From NCBI GenBank assembly GCA_903831165.1, contig CAIKWV010000432.1, forward strand, positions 1 through 12,039: a stretch of DNA of 12,039 nucleotides, written 5' to 3'. A program made the translations under genes and the position numbers. This document shows positions 1-6,678 of this stretch, piece by piece (the first letter of the stretch is position 1; each line of letters begins with the position of its first letter). Under the pieces are notes generated by a model. The model was not told the DNA's origin, made no database searches, and worked only from the letters and a program-made list of their open reading frames with translations. This DNA is from an uncultured cyanobacterium. GTDB taxonomy: Bacteria > Cyanobacteriota > Cyanobacteriia > PCC-6307 > Cyanobiaceae.

Positions 1-2040
1 GACATCTTTTTCGTGATCTCGGGCTACGTGATCACCGCTTCACTGCAGCGGCACGCAGGCCAGTCGCTGGGCCCTTTTCTGCTGGGCTTCTACCGCCGAC
101 GGGTGCAGCGGCTGGCACCCGCCCTGGTGCTGTGCGTCGCCGTCACCGCCCTGCTCAGCTGCCTGGTGATCCCCGATCCGGGTCCCTCTCTGCAAACGGG
201 TGCCGCGGCCCTGTTCGGCCTCTCCAACCTGGAACTGCATCGCCAGGCCGGCGACTATTTCGGCACCGATGCCGCCCTCAACACCTTCACCCAGACCTGG
301 TCGCTGGGGGTGGAGGAGCAGTTTTACCTGGTCTTTCCGCTGCTGGCCTGGGGACTGGGGCTGGCCCAGGCGGGACGCCGAGGACGCGCTCGCCTGTTCC
401 GCCTGGCGCTGTGGTTGGTGGTCGCCCTGTCGCTGGGCTGGTTCCTGCTGCTGGGGAGCCGCGATCCCACCGCCGCCTACCTGCTCACCCCCGGCCGGCT
501 GTGGGAGCTGGCGGCGGGAGCGCTGCTGGTGCCCCTGGGGCCAGGGAAGGACCAAGCCACTGCCGCTGGCCCCAACCGCCCGGCTACATCCCCTGAGGAA
601 CCACCGCTGGCAGTCCTGATCCCCGCCGTCCGACCAGGAGCCTGGTGGTCGGCGCCCTGGTCGCCACCAGCCTGGTTGCCCCTGGCCGTCCTGCTGCTGC
701 TGCCCCTGGCGCCCCAGCGGGCGATCGCCCTCAGCACGCCCCTGGCGGTGGCCGCCACGGCGCTGTTGATCCCGGCCATCGCCCGGCCCGGCCCTGTGCA
801 GCATCTGCTGCGCATCCCCTGGATCCGCCATCTGGGCCTGATCTCCTATTCGCTGTACCTCTGGCACTGGAGTGTGATCAGCCTCAGCCGCTGGACCATC
901 GGCCTGGATGCCTGGACGATTCCGCTGCAGCTGCTGGCGATGCTGGCGTTGGCGGAAGCCTCCTATCGCTGGGTGGAACAGCCCCTGCGCCGCTGCCGCT
1001 GGGCCCGTAGCGACGGCCAGACCGTGCTGCGGGGTGTCGCGGTGACGGGGGTGTTGAGCGGCCTGCTGATCTGGCTGGGCCTGGGGGCGGGCGGGCGCCA
1101 TCTCTACGCCGGCCAGCACGCCGCCACCGTGCGGGAGCAACTGGCCAGACAGACCGTGGCCGGCAGCCGGATCAGCAATCCGCTCTGCCATCTCGATGCC
1201 GATGATCGACGCGCCCTCACCGCCATCGACCAGCTGGCCCAGGACTGCCACGCCCCTGCCCAGGCCGGCCGGCCGACCGTGTTCGTGGCAGGGGACAGCC
1301 ACGCCTCGGCCCTGATGCCCCTGGAGTCGGACCTGCACCGCCTGGGCTTCGGTATCGGCCACCTGAGCATGAATGGCTGCCCCTTCCCGGCCACGCCCTA
1401 CGGCTCCACCAAGCCGGCCTGCGGTCCCTTTCAGCGCGCCTGGGCCGACTGGATCCTGGCCCACGGCCGTCCCGGCGACGCCGTGCTGATCGCCGGCTAT
1501 CACCTCTCCCACCTGGGCGTCGGCATCGGCGACACCCGCGACCAGCTGCTGGGGGCGGATGGTCGACCGATCAGCAGCGCCACCGGCAAGCTGAACCTCT
1601 ACACCGGGGCGCTGCGGGCCTTCGCCGCCCAGGCCCGCAACCGGGGCCTGCGGGTGCTGCTGCTCGGCGCCGGCCCCCGCCTGCTGCACCGCGACAGCTG
1701 CCTGCCGGAATGGTTCCGGCCGGAGCGCTGGAACGACCGCTGCAGCGAGGCCCTCCAGCAACAGATCGGCTATGCCCGCCAGCTCAATCAGCAGCTCTCC
1801 GGGCGGTTGTCGCCCAGCGTCACGGTGATCGATCCCCTGCCGATCTTCTGCCCGGAGGGCTGCCGGCTGGGCGCCATGCGCCAGGTGCTGTTCGACTCCG
1901 ACCACCCCTCAGACACCAGCGTGCGCCTGCTGGAGCCGCTGATTCTGACGATCCTGGACGCCCCGGCCAGGCCAACCATCCCGCCGGGCCCGACAGGCAA
2001 CCGCCCACGGCAGACTGGGCCGGATCGCACCCGTCCATGA
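1..2040 (+). CDS. Membrane O-acyltransferase (OafA/YrhL type) with C-terminal SGNH domain, 5' truncated by the window
   Basis: The frame is open from base 1 and 679 residues are visible; the true start lies upstream. The visible part begins with DIFFVISGYVIT, the usual sequence just after the first membrane helix of acyltransferase-3 proteins. TWSLGVEEQFYLVFP (from residue 99) and SLYLWHWS (284-291) are further family hallmarks. Hydrophobic helices fill about residues 1-360, interrupted by a Pro/Ala-rich loop near 180-210. A periplasmic SGNH domain follows, with GDSH at 431-434 (Ser433 the expected nucleophile) and a C-terminal D634-H635 pair completing the triad. By family knowledge such proteins move acetyl or other acyl groups from the cytoplasm onto lipopolysaccharide or another surface glycan. 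The substrate cannot be read here, and the conserved N-terminal His of the acyltransferase domain is outside the window. The gene ends in a Pro/Arg-rich tail whose stop overlaps the glcF start (ATGA). Confidence 0.9.
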   Translation, partial: DIFFVISGYVITASLQRHAGQSLGPFLLGFYRRRVQRLAPALVLCVAVTALLSCLVIPDPGPSLQTGAAALFGLSNLELHRQAGDYFGTDAALNTFTQTWSLGVEEQFYLVFPLLAWGLGLAQAGRRGRARLFRLALWLVVALSLGWFLLLGSRDPTAAYLLTPGRLWELAAGALLVPLGPGKDQATAAGPNRPATSPEEPPLAVLIPAVRPGAWWSAPWSPPAWLPLAVLLLLPLAPQRAIALSTPLAVAATALLIPAIARPGPVQHLLRIPWIRHLGLISYSLYLWHWSVISLSRWTIGLDAWTIPLQLLAMLALAEASYRWVEQPLRRCRWARSDGQTVLRGVAVTGVLSGLLIWLGLGAGGRHLYAGQHAATVREQLARQTVAGSRISNPLCHLDADDRRALTAIDQLAQDCHAPAQAGRPTVFVAGDSHASALMPLESDLHRLGFGIGHLSMNGCPFPATPYGSTKPACGPFQRAWADWILAHGRPGDAVLIAGYHLSHLGVGIGDTRDQLLGADGRPISSATGKLNLYTGALRAFAAQARNRGLRVLLLGAGPRLLHRDSCLPEWFRPERWNDRCSEALQQQIGYARQLNQQLSGRLSPSVTVIDPLPIFCPEGCRLGAMRQVLFDSDHPSDTSVRLLEPLILTILDAPARPTIPPGPTGNRPRQTGPDRTRP
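721..728. repeat. HIP1 octamer GCGATCGC
   Basis: An exact copy of the cyanobacterial HIP1 palindrome, inside the acyltransferase gene and embedded in the longer palindrome GGGCGATCGCCC. Confidence 0.8.
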
Positions 2041-3491
2041 GCCCGGCGACCCCAGACCTTCCAGGCCCTCCCCAGTCGGCCGCAGCCGAGGCGCCGCTGG
2101 GCCTGCTCGATCCGTGTGTGCACTGCGGTTTCTGCCTGCCCACCTGCGCCAGCTACCGGGTGATGGGCACGGAGATGGACTCCCCCCGCGGCCGCATTCA
2201 CACCCTCAAGGCGATCGCCGCCGGCGAGCTGCAGCTCGATGCCACCGTGGCCGGCCATTTCGACAGCTGCCTGGGCTGCTTTGCCTGTGTCACCGCCTGC
2301 CCCTCCGGCGTCCGCTACGACGAGCTGATCGAGGCCACCCGCCCCCAGCTCAATGCTCCGGAACTGCGCAGCCCCGCCCAGCGGGCCTTCCGCCGCGCCC
2401 TGTTTGCCCTGTTGCCCTATCCGCAGCGGCTGCGGGCCGTACTCACACCCCTGCGCGCCTACGCCGGCACCCCCCTCCAAGCCCTGGTTCGCCGCAGCGG
2501 GCTCACCCGCCTGTTCGGCCCCCAGATCGAGGCGATGGAGCGGCTGCTGCCGCCCCTGGCCGCCGAGAGTTTCAGCGATTCCTGGCCGGTGCTGGTGAGC
2601 GCCCGTGGGCCACGGCGCTACCGGGTGGGCCTGGTGCTGGGCTGCGTGCAGCGCCTGTTCGATCCGGCCGTCAACGCCGCCGCGATCGAGGTGCTCAGCG
2701 CCAACGGCATCGAGGTGGTGATCCCGCCGGCCCAGCAGTGCTGCGGCGCCGTCACCCATCACCAGGGTGAACTGGAGCAGACGCGGGAGCTGGCCTGGGG
2801 CCTGATCGAGCGCTTCGAGGCGGTGGTCGGCCCCGGCAGGGCCGCAGGCCCCGAACCCCTGGACGCAATCCTGGTGGCGGCCTCCGGCTGCGGCCACACC
2901 CTCAAGCACTACGGCGAGATTCTGGAGTCGCCGGAAGCGGAGCCAGCCGCGGGGTCCACATCGGGGGCCGCCCGCGGCAGGCCCGATGCCCACGCCTCCG
3001 TCGTCGCGGCCAGCCCGGCCGAGTTCGCCGCCCAGGTGGCCGACATCCAGGAGTTTCTGGATCGGGTCGGCCTGGCTGAAGCGTTCGTGCAGGCGCTCCA
3101 GCCCCTGCGCCATGAAGACGGCGCAGCGGCCAGCGCCGAGCGCCCGCTGCGGCTGGCGTACCACGATGCCTGCCACATGCTCCACGGCCAGGGCATCCGC
3201 GACCAGCCCCGCCAACTGTTGCGCCGCATCCCCCATGTGCAGCTCGTCGAGGCGGTCGAGGCGGGCGTCTGCTGCGGCAGCGCCGGCATCTACAACCTGG
3301 TGCAGCCCCAGGAGGCCGCCGAGCTGGGGCGCCTCAAGGCCACGGATCTGAGCGAGACCGGCGCCGACATCGCCGTCAGCGCCAACATCGGCTGCAGCCT
3401 GCAGATCCGCCAGCACATGGAGTCCACCCCGCGGCCGATCCCGGTGCTGCACCCCGTGCAACTGCTGGCCCGCAGCTTCGGTGGCGGTTGA
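2037..3491 (+). CDS. glcF: Glycolate dehydrogenase iron-sulfur subunit GlcF
   Basis: A 484-residue protein with the GlcF/heterodisulfide-reductase-D architecture. Two 4Fe-4S motifs lie at the N terminus: C27-C30-C33-C37 (CVHCGFCLPTC) and C78-C81-C84-C88 (CLGCFACVTACPSG). Two CCG cysteine-rich domains follow, the first at about 197-297 (C203, C235-C236-G, C285) and the second at about 374-461 (C379, C412-C413-G, C453). In the known complex GlcF carries electrons from the flavin subunits GlcD/GlcE during oxidation of glycolate to glyoxylate, the step that drains photorespiratory glycolate in cyanobacteria. It is longer than E. coli GlcF, which is about 407 residues, partly because of a low-complexity Ala/Gly/Pro insert at about 297-330 between the CCG domains. 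The ATG overlaps the upstream stop, with no clear Shine-Dalgarno sequence, which suggests translational coupling. The partner glcE lies downstream on the same strand, beyond an inverted kinase gene. Confidence 0.95.
   Translation: MSPATPDLPGPPQSAAAEAPLGLLDPCVHCGFCLPTCASYRVMGTEMDSPRGRIHTLKAIAAGELQLDATVAGHFDSCLGCFACVTACPSGVRYDELIEATRPQLNAPELRSPAQRAFRRALFALLPYPQRLRAVLTPLRAYAGTPLQALVRRSGLTRLFGPQIEAMERLLPPLAAESFSDSWPVLVSARGPRRYRVGLVLGCVQRLFDPAVNAAAIEVLSANGIEVVIPPAQQCCGAVTHHQGELEQTRELAWGLIERFEAVVGPGRAAGPEPLDAILVAASGCGHTLKHYGEILESPEAEPAAGSTSGAARGRPDAHASVVAASPAEFAAQVADIQEFLDRVGLAEAFVQALQPLRHEDGAAASAERPLRLAYHDACHMLHGQGIRDQPRQLLRRIPHVQLVEAVEAGVCCGSAGIYNLVQPQEAAELGRLKATDLSETGADIAVSANIGCSLQIRQHMESTPRPIPVLHPVQLLARSFGGG
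2211..2218. repeat. HIP1 octamer GCGATCGC
   Basis: An exact HIP1 copy inside glcF, where it encodes part of the segment between the two 4Fe-4S motifs. Confidence 0.8.
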
Positions 3492-3527
3492 GAGCGGCGG
3501 CTGAGAGCGGCGGCTGAGAGCCGCGCC
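3489..3527 (+). repeat. 13-bp tandem repeat at the glcF stop codon
   Basis: The unit tgagagcggcggc occurs twice exactly (3489-3501, 3502-3514) and a third time in degenerate form (tgagagccgcgcc, 3515-3527). The first unit contains the glcF stop codon. Because the unit is 13 bp, TGA falls once in each forward frame. The end of the array also forms a small perfect hairpin, GCGGCT-GAG-AGCCGC, at 3510-3524. Confidence 0.8.
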
Positions 3528-3588
3528 CTGGGCGGAGCCCGACGACCGCTGGCTGGAGCCTGCTGACAACCCCCTCAGCGGATCTGAC

Positions 3589-3645
3589 CTCGTTGCTTGG
3601 CTGAGCAAGAACGCCGCGAAAAACTGCTGGCCAGTGAGCAACGAG
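3589..3645 (+). other. 9-bp inverted repeat in the glcF / kinase intergenic region (possible structured RNA)
   Basis: CTCGTTGCT at 3589-3597 is perfectly complementary to AGCAACGAG at 3637-3645. A further inner pairing is possible (TGGC 3598-3601 with GCCA 3630-3633). The left arm can alternatively form a local stem, TTGCT/AGCAA at 3593-3597 and 3604-3608, so two structures compete. The element lies just upstream of a T-tract hairpin, so it could be a structured glcF 3' UTR or the body of a small RNA. I found no convincing promoter for an independent transcript and no match to Yfr1, tRNA or 6S RNA features that I know. Confidence 0.4.
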
Positions 3646-3652
3646 CCTGTTG

Positions 3653-3676
3653 CCGGAACCCGCTTCGGTTTTTTTT
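3653..3676 (+). terminator. Probable intrinsic terminator after glcF
   Basis: A short imperfect hairpin, CCG(G)AA-cccgc-TTCGG at 3653-3668, is followed directly by eight T residues at 3669-3676. A run of eight T is conspicuous in such GC-rich DNA. It is oriented to end plus-strand transcription 160-190 bases after the glcF stop, before the convergent kinase gene. The stem is short and carries one bulged base, so strength is uncertain. Confidence 0.45.
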
Positions 3677-3703
3677 AGCAAACTTCTGGTTGCAGGAGGT
3701 TTG

Positions 3704-5290
3704 TCACTGAACTCCCTGTCCTTCCATGCAGCGCCAGGCCTCCAAGAGGGTGTTGTCATCGCCGAGATTGCCGGGGAAGGTGAGCACCGGCAGGGCAGCC
3801 TCCGCCTCGCCTGGCCGCTGTGCCGGCAGATCCGCCAGCACCAGCGACAACCCCGGCAGCAGCTGGCCCTGGAGCCGCACCGCCGCCAGATTGAAGCCAT
3901 CGGCCAGCAGGGTGTGGGTGGTGATGCCCCCCTTGCTGATCACGTACCCCAACTGCGGCTCCAGGGCCGCCACCACCCGGGCCTGGCTGGCCGCCAGCAC
4001 CAGCCCCAGCCGCCGGCGCTCGGCCCCATCGCGGCAGCGGAGCTCGCCGCGGCTGGTGTACAGCACCGGCGTGCGGCCCGCATCCAGCTGCTGGCGCAAC
4101 TGCTCCAGCCAGCTGCTCTCCAGCGAGGCCAGTAGCAGATCGGGCACCGGTCCCTCCAGCAACCGCTGCACCTTGGCCACCACCACTGCGACGCCGCCGC
4201 AGCGCTCCTCGGCCAGCAAGCGCTCCAGCTGGCGATCCGCCAGGGGCACATGGGAGCCCACCAGCACCAGCCCCGGCATGGGGCCCTCCACCCCCCGGCG
4301 CCGCAGCGCCGCCAGGGCAGCCCCATCGCGGGGCTGGGGGGGCAGATCGGCCAGGGCGGCGATCAGGCCGGCGGCGCTCTGGAACAGGAAGCGGCGCGGT
4401 GGGCCTGGGCTGGGGGCTGGGTCGACAACCTCCGAATCGCCAGTCACCGTGCCATTCGTGACCGAGCCAGCGGCGGCCGGGGTGGCCGGGGCGGTAGTCA
4501 GCGTGGCGGCAGCGCTGGCAGGAACGGCCCCGGAGACAAACCCGCCAGCCCCCGATGGTTGCTCGGCGGCCGGGGCAAACTGCAGAGTGCGCACGGCCGC
4601 CGCGAGGGCGCTCAGATGGCGCGGTTCGGTGGCATCCACCGCCACGACCGCGTTGCCGGCCAGGCCCGCCAGGCGCTGCCCCAGAGCGGCCCCAGGGCCC
4701 TCCAGCTCCGCCAGGGAAAGGCACTGCACCGCGGTGGCCTGGATGCGCCCGCCACTTTTCTCCGCCACCCAGGCCGGCAGATGGCTGCTGCCATAGCCGA
4801 ACAGACCATCGCGGGCGAAGGCGGTCTCATGCACCGGCTGCCCGTGCAAGCGATGGACCCCCGCCAGGGTGGTGCGCCCCCCCTCCAGGAAGGCCGGCAC
4901 CAGAAACGTGGCCTCGAACGGGCCCAGTTCCTCATGGATCACCTCCACCTCCAGGGGGAAATGGCCGCGCAGGGTGGAATCGCCGCGGCTCACCACCAAC
5001 CAGCGATCGATCACCCCCTCGGCCTGCGCCGCCGCCAGGGCCGGCCCCAGGACCCTGCAGATGTCCCGAACCCGCTGCCGCGCCTCCGGGGGCGCCAGGG
5101 CCCGGGTGTTAGCCAGCAGGAACAGCAGCGGCGAGGGTTGCCTCAGTGCCAGGGCCAGACTGGCAGGATCCCAGCGCAGCAGCAGCGGGCAGCCATGCAC
5201 GGTCTGGGAGCCGGTGGGGTCGTCATCGATGACGACGATCTTGAGGGCCGGTTCAGGGGCGGCCGGGCCCGCGGGCTCCACCTGTTGCAT
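3704..5290 (-). CDS. Four-carbon acid sugar kinase family protein (DUF1537)
   Basis: A 528-residue protein with both halves of the DUF1537 / OtnK-type kinase fold. The N-terminal substrate domain has VVIDDDPTGSQTVHG (D22-D24, P25-T26-G27) and SRGDSTLRGH (101-110). The C-terminal nucleotide-binding domain has GSHVPLADRQLE (345-356), ISKGGITTHTLL (451-462) and FPGNLGDDNTLL (505-516). Characterised family members phosphorylate C4 sugar acids such as 3-oxo-tetronate, erythronate and threonate; the substrate here is not known. The protein exceeds the usual length (somewhat over 400 residues) because of an Ala/Thr/Pro/Gly-rich insert at about 240-300. The ATG at 5290 is the best start; a GTG at 5281 is the only close alternative before the DDDPTG motif. 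It is divergent from glcE with 14 bp between the start codons and convergent with glcF. No aldolase or PdxA-like partner, common beside other DUF1537 genes, is visible. Confidence 0.9.
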   Translation of the reverse strand: MQQVEPAGPAAPEPALKIVVIDDDPTGSQTVHGCPLLLRWDPASLALALRQPSPLLFLLANTRALAPPEARQRVRDICRVLGPALAAAQAEGVIDRWLVVSRGDSTLRGHFPLEVEVIHEELGPFEATFLVPAFLEGGRTTLAGVHRLHGQPVHETAFARDGLFGYGSSHLPAWVAEKSGGRIQATAVQCLSLAELEGPGAALGQRLAGLAGNAVVAVDATEPRHLSALAAAVRTLQFAPAAEQPSGAGGFVSGAVPASAAATLTTAPATPAAAGSVTNGTVTGDSEVVDPAPSPGPPRRFLFQSAAGLIAALADLPPQPRDGAALAALRRRGVEGPMPGLVLVGSHVPLADRQLERLLAEERCGGVAVVVAKVQRLLEGPVPDLLLASLESSWLEQLRQQLDAGRTPVLYTSRGELRCRDGAERRRLGLVLAASQARVVAALEPQLGYVISKGGITTHTLLADGFNLAAVRLQGQLLPGLSLVLADLPAQRPGEAEAALPVLTFPGNLGDDNTLLEAWRCMEGQGVQ

Positions 5291-5304
5291 GGCACCATCG
5301 TGCC

Positions 5305-6537
5305 GTGATCAGTCCCGATGCCAACGACCTTCAGGATCTGGTGCGGCAGCTGCACCGGGAAGGCACGGCCTGGGTGCCCTGCGGTCTGGGCAGCCGGCTC
5401 GACTGGGGGCCGCCCCTGCAGGACTGCACCCCGGTCAGTTGCGCCGGCCTGCGGGGCATCATCGAACACAAGCCCGGTGACTTCACGATCAGCGTGCGAG
5501 CCGGTACGCCGCTGCTGGAGGTGCAGGAGGCCCTGGCCCCCCATCGCCAGTGGCTGGCCGTCGATCGGCCCTGGGGCAGCCAACGGCGCGGCGCCGGCAG
5601 CCTCGGTGGCCTGGTGGCCCGGGGTCTGGCCGGGGGCTACCGGCAGCGCTACCTGGCGGTCCGCGACCAGCTGATCGGCCTGTCACTGCTGCGGGCCGAT
5701 GGCACCGCCGCCAAGGCGGGCGGCCGGGTGGTGAAGAACGTGGCGGGCTACGACCTGATGCGCCTGTTCTGCGGCAGCTGGGGCTCCCTCGGTCTGATCA
5801 CCGAGCTGAACCTGCGCACCCTGCCCCAGCCCCCGATCCGCCGCGGCCTGCTGGTGCAGGGATCCCTGGCCGAGCTGGGCGCCCTGAGCCAGTGGCTGCT
5901 GGGCTCCAGCCTCAGCCCCGAGCGCCTCGACTGGTGGAGCGCCCCCCTGGCCGCCCTCGCCGGCCTGGAGGCTGCGCCGCTGCTGCTGATCGGCCTGGCC
6001 AGCATCTCCGCCGAGAGCCTGGCCGAGCAGCAGGCCGCCATTGCCACCCACAGCCGCCTGCCCCTGCGGCAACTGGAGGCCGAGGCCCTCGAGAGCCTGC
6101 TGGCCTGCGCCCGCGATGACGAGGCGATCCCGGGCGCGGGCCGCCATCAACCTGGCGCGCCCGACGACGGTCCGGAGCCAGAACCGGCCTGGCTGCTGCG
6201 CCTGGGGGTCAGCCCCGATCAGGTGCCCCAGGCCCTGGCCAGCCCCGAACTGGAGGGCCTGGCGATCGATCTGGCGGCGGGCAGCGGCGTGGGACTGGCC
6301 TGGACCCCGGCAGGCCCGGGCGCCCGCGCGGATCTGAGGCCCGAAGCCGTGCTGCGGCTGCGCCTGCAATGCCAGCGCCTGGGTGGCTGGCTGACGGTGC
6401 TGCACCAGCCCTCGGGCCACGCCGTGCCCGCCTGGGACGATGCCCCCTCCCGGGCGCTGATCGAACAGGTGAAGCGTCAGTTTGATCCCAAGCTGCAGCT
6501 GGCACCGGGCCGCCTGCCGGGTGTGGCCAAGCCTTGA
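5305..6537 (+). CDS. glcE: Glycolate dehydrogenase FAD-binding subunit GlcE
   Basis: A 410-residue protein of the FAD_binding_4 (VAO/PCMH) family, slightly longer than E. coli GlcE. FAD-domain features in order are PCGLGSRLDWG (25-35), RAGTPLLEVQEAL (65-77), GSLGGLVARGLAG (98-110) and GGRVVKNVAGYDLMRLF (139-155); KNVAGYD is a hallmark of GlcE. The C terminus has QFDPKLQLAPGRLP (392-405), the typical end of this family. With GlcD and GlcF it forms the membrane-associated glycolate dehydrogenase that oxidises glycolate to glyoxylate and passes electrons toward quinone. The start is a GTG at 5305; an in-frame GTG at 5341 is possible but would remove residues that align with the family N terminus. 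No clear Shine-Dalgarno sequence precedes it. A hydrophilic Pro/Gly/Asp/Glu-rich insert lies at about 275-294. glcD is not in the window. Confidence 0.93.
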   Translation: MISPDANDLQDLVRQLHREGTAWVPCGLGSRLDWGPPLQDCTPVSCAGLRGIIEHKPGDFTISVRAGTPLLEVQEALAPHRQWLAVDRPWGSQRRGAGSLGGLVARGLAGGYRQRYLAVRDQLIGLSLLRADGTAAKAGGRVVKNVAGYDLMRLFCGSWGSLGLITELNLRTLPQPPIRRGLLVQGSLAELGALSQWLLGSSLSPERLDWWSAPLAALAGLEAAPLLLIGLASISAESLAEQQAAIATHSRLPLRQLEAEALESLLACARDDEAIPGAGRHQPGAPDDGPEPEPAWLLRLGVSPDQVPQALASPELEGLAIDLAAGSGVGLAWTPAGPGARADLRPEAVLRLRLQCQRLGGWLTVLHQPSGHAVPAWDDAPSRALIEQVKRQFDPKLQLAPGRLPGVAKP

Positions 6538-6562
6538 CCCCGTCGCCAACCCGCTGAACGAA

Positions 6563-6604
6563 GCCCGCTGGATCGCCTGGCTCAACGCTGCAACCCCAGC
6601 GGGC
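6563..6604. terminator. Inverted repeat between convergent glcE and mutarotase genes, possible bidirectional terminator
   Basis: GCCCGCTGG (6563-6571) and CCAGCGGGC (6596-6604) are perfect 9-bp complements separated by 24 bases. An alternative fold extends the pairing with AAGCC 6561-6565 and GGCTT 6606-6610. It sits in the 141-bp gap where two genes end face to face. There is no T-tract on either strand, so intrinsic termination is only a suggestion. Confidence 0.35.
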
Positions 6605-6678
6605 CGGCTTGTCCTGAAGCGCGGCGGGGCATGGCGTGGCTGCTGAGGTCTCGCGGCGCTCCGCTCAGCCCAGTCCGT

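Noticed and set aside
40..1905. Long minus-strand open frame of 621 codons across the acyltransferase
   Set aside because: It is Gln/Gly/Ala-rich with no recognisable domain, and lies antisense to a clear OafA-SGNH coding frame. Such mirror frames are common in very GC-rich DNA.
1788..3641. Long minus-strand open frame of 617 codons across glcF
   Set aside because: It has no domain features and is antisense to the strongly supported GlcF frame with its iron-sulfur and CCG motifs.
3492..3703. Known small RNA such as Yfr1 or a riboswitch in the glcF/kinase gap
   Set aside because: The conserved Yfr1 core is absent and no riboswitch aptamer signature is recognisable; only generic stems and a T-tract are visible.
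3726..5308. Plus-strand open frames (3726-4796 and 4250-5308) opposite the kinase
   Set aside because: The translations are Arg/Ser/Pro-rich or Gly/Gln-rich with no motif; the minus-strand DUF1537 frame explains the region fully.
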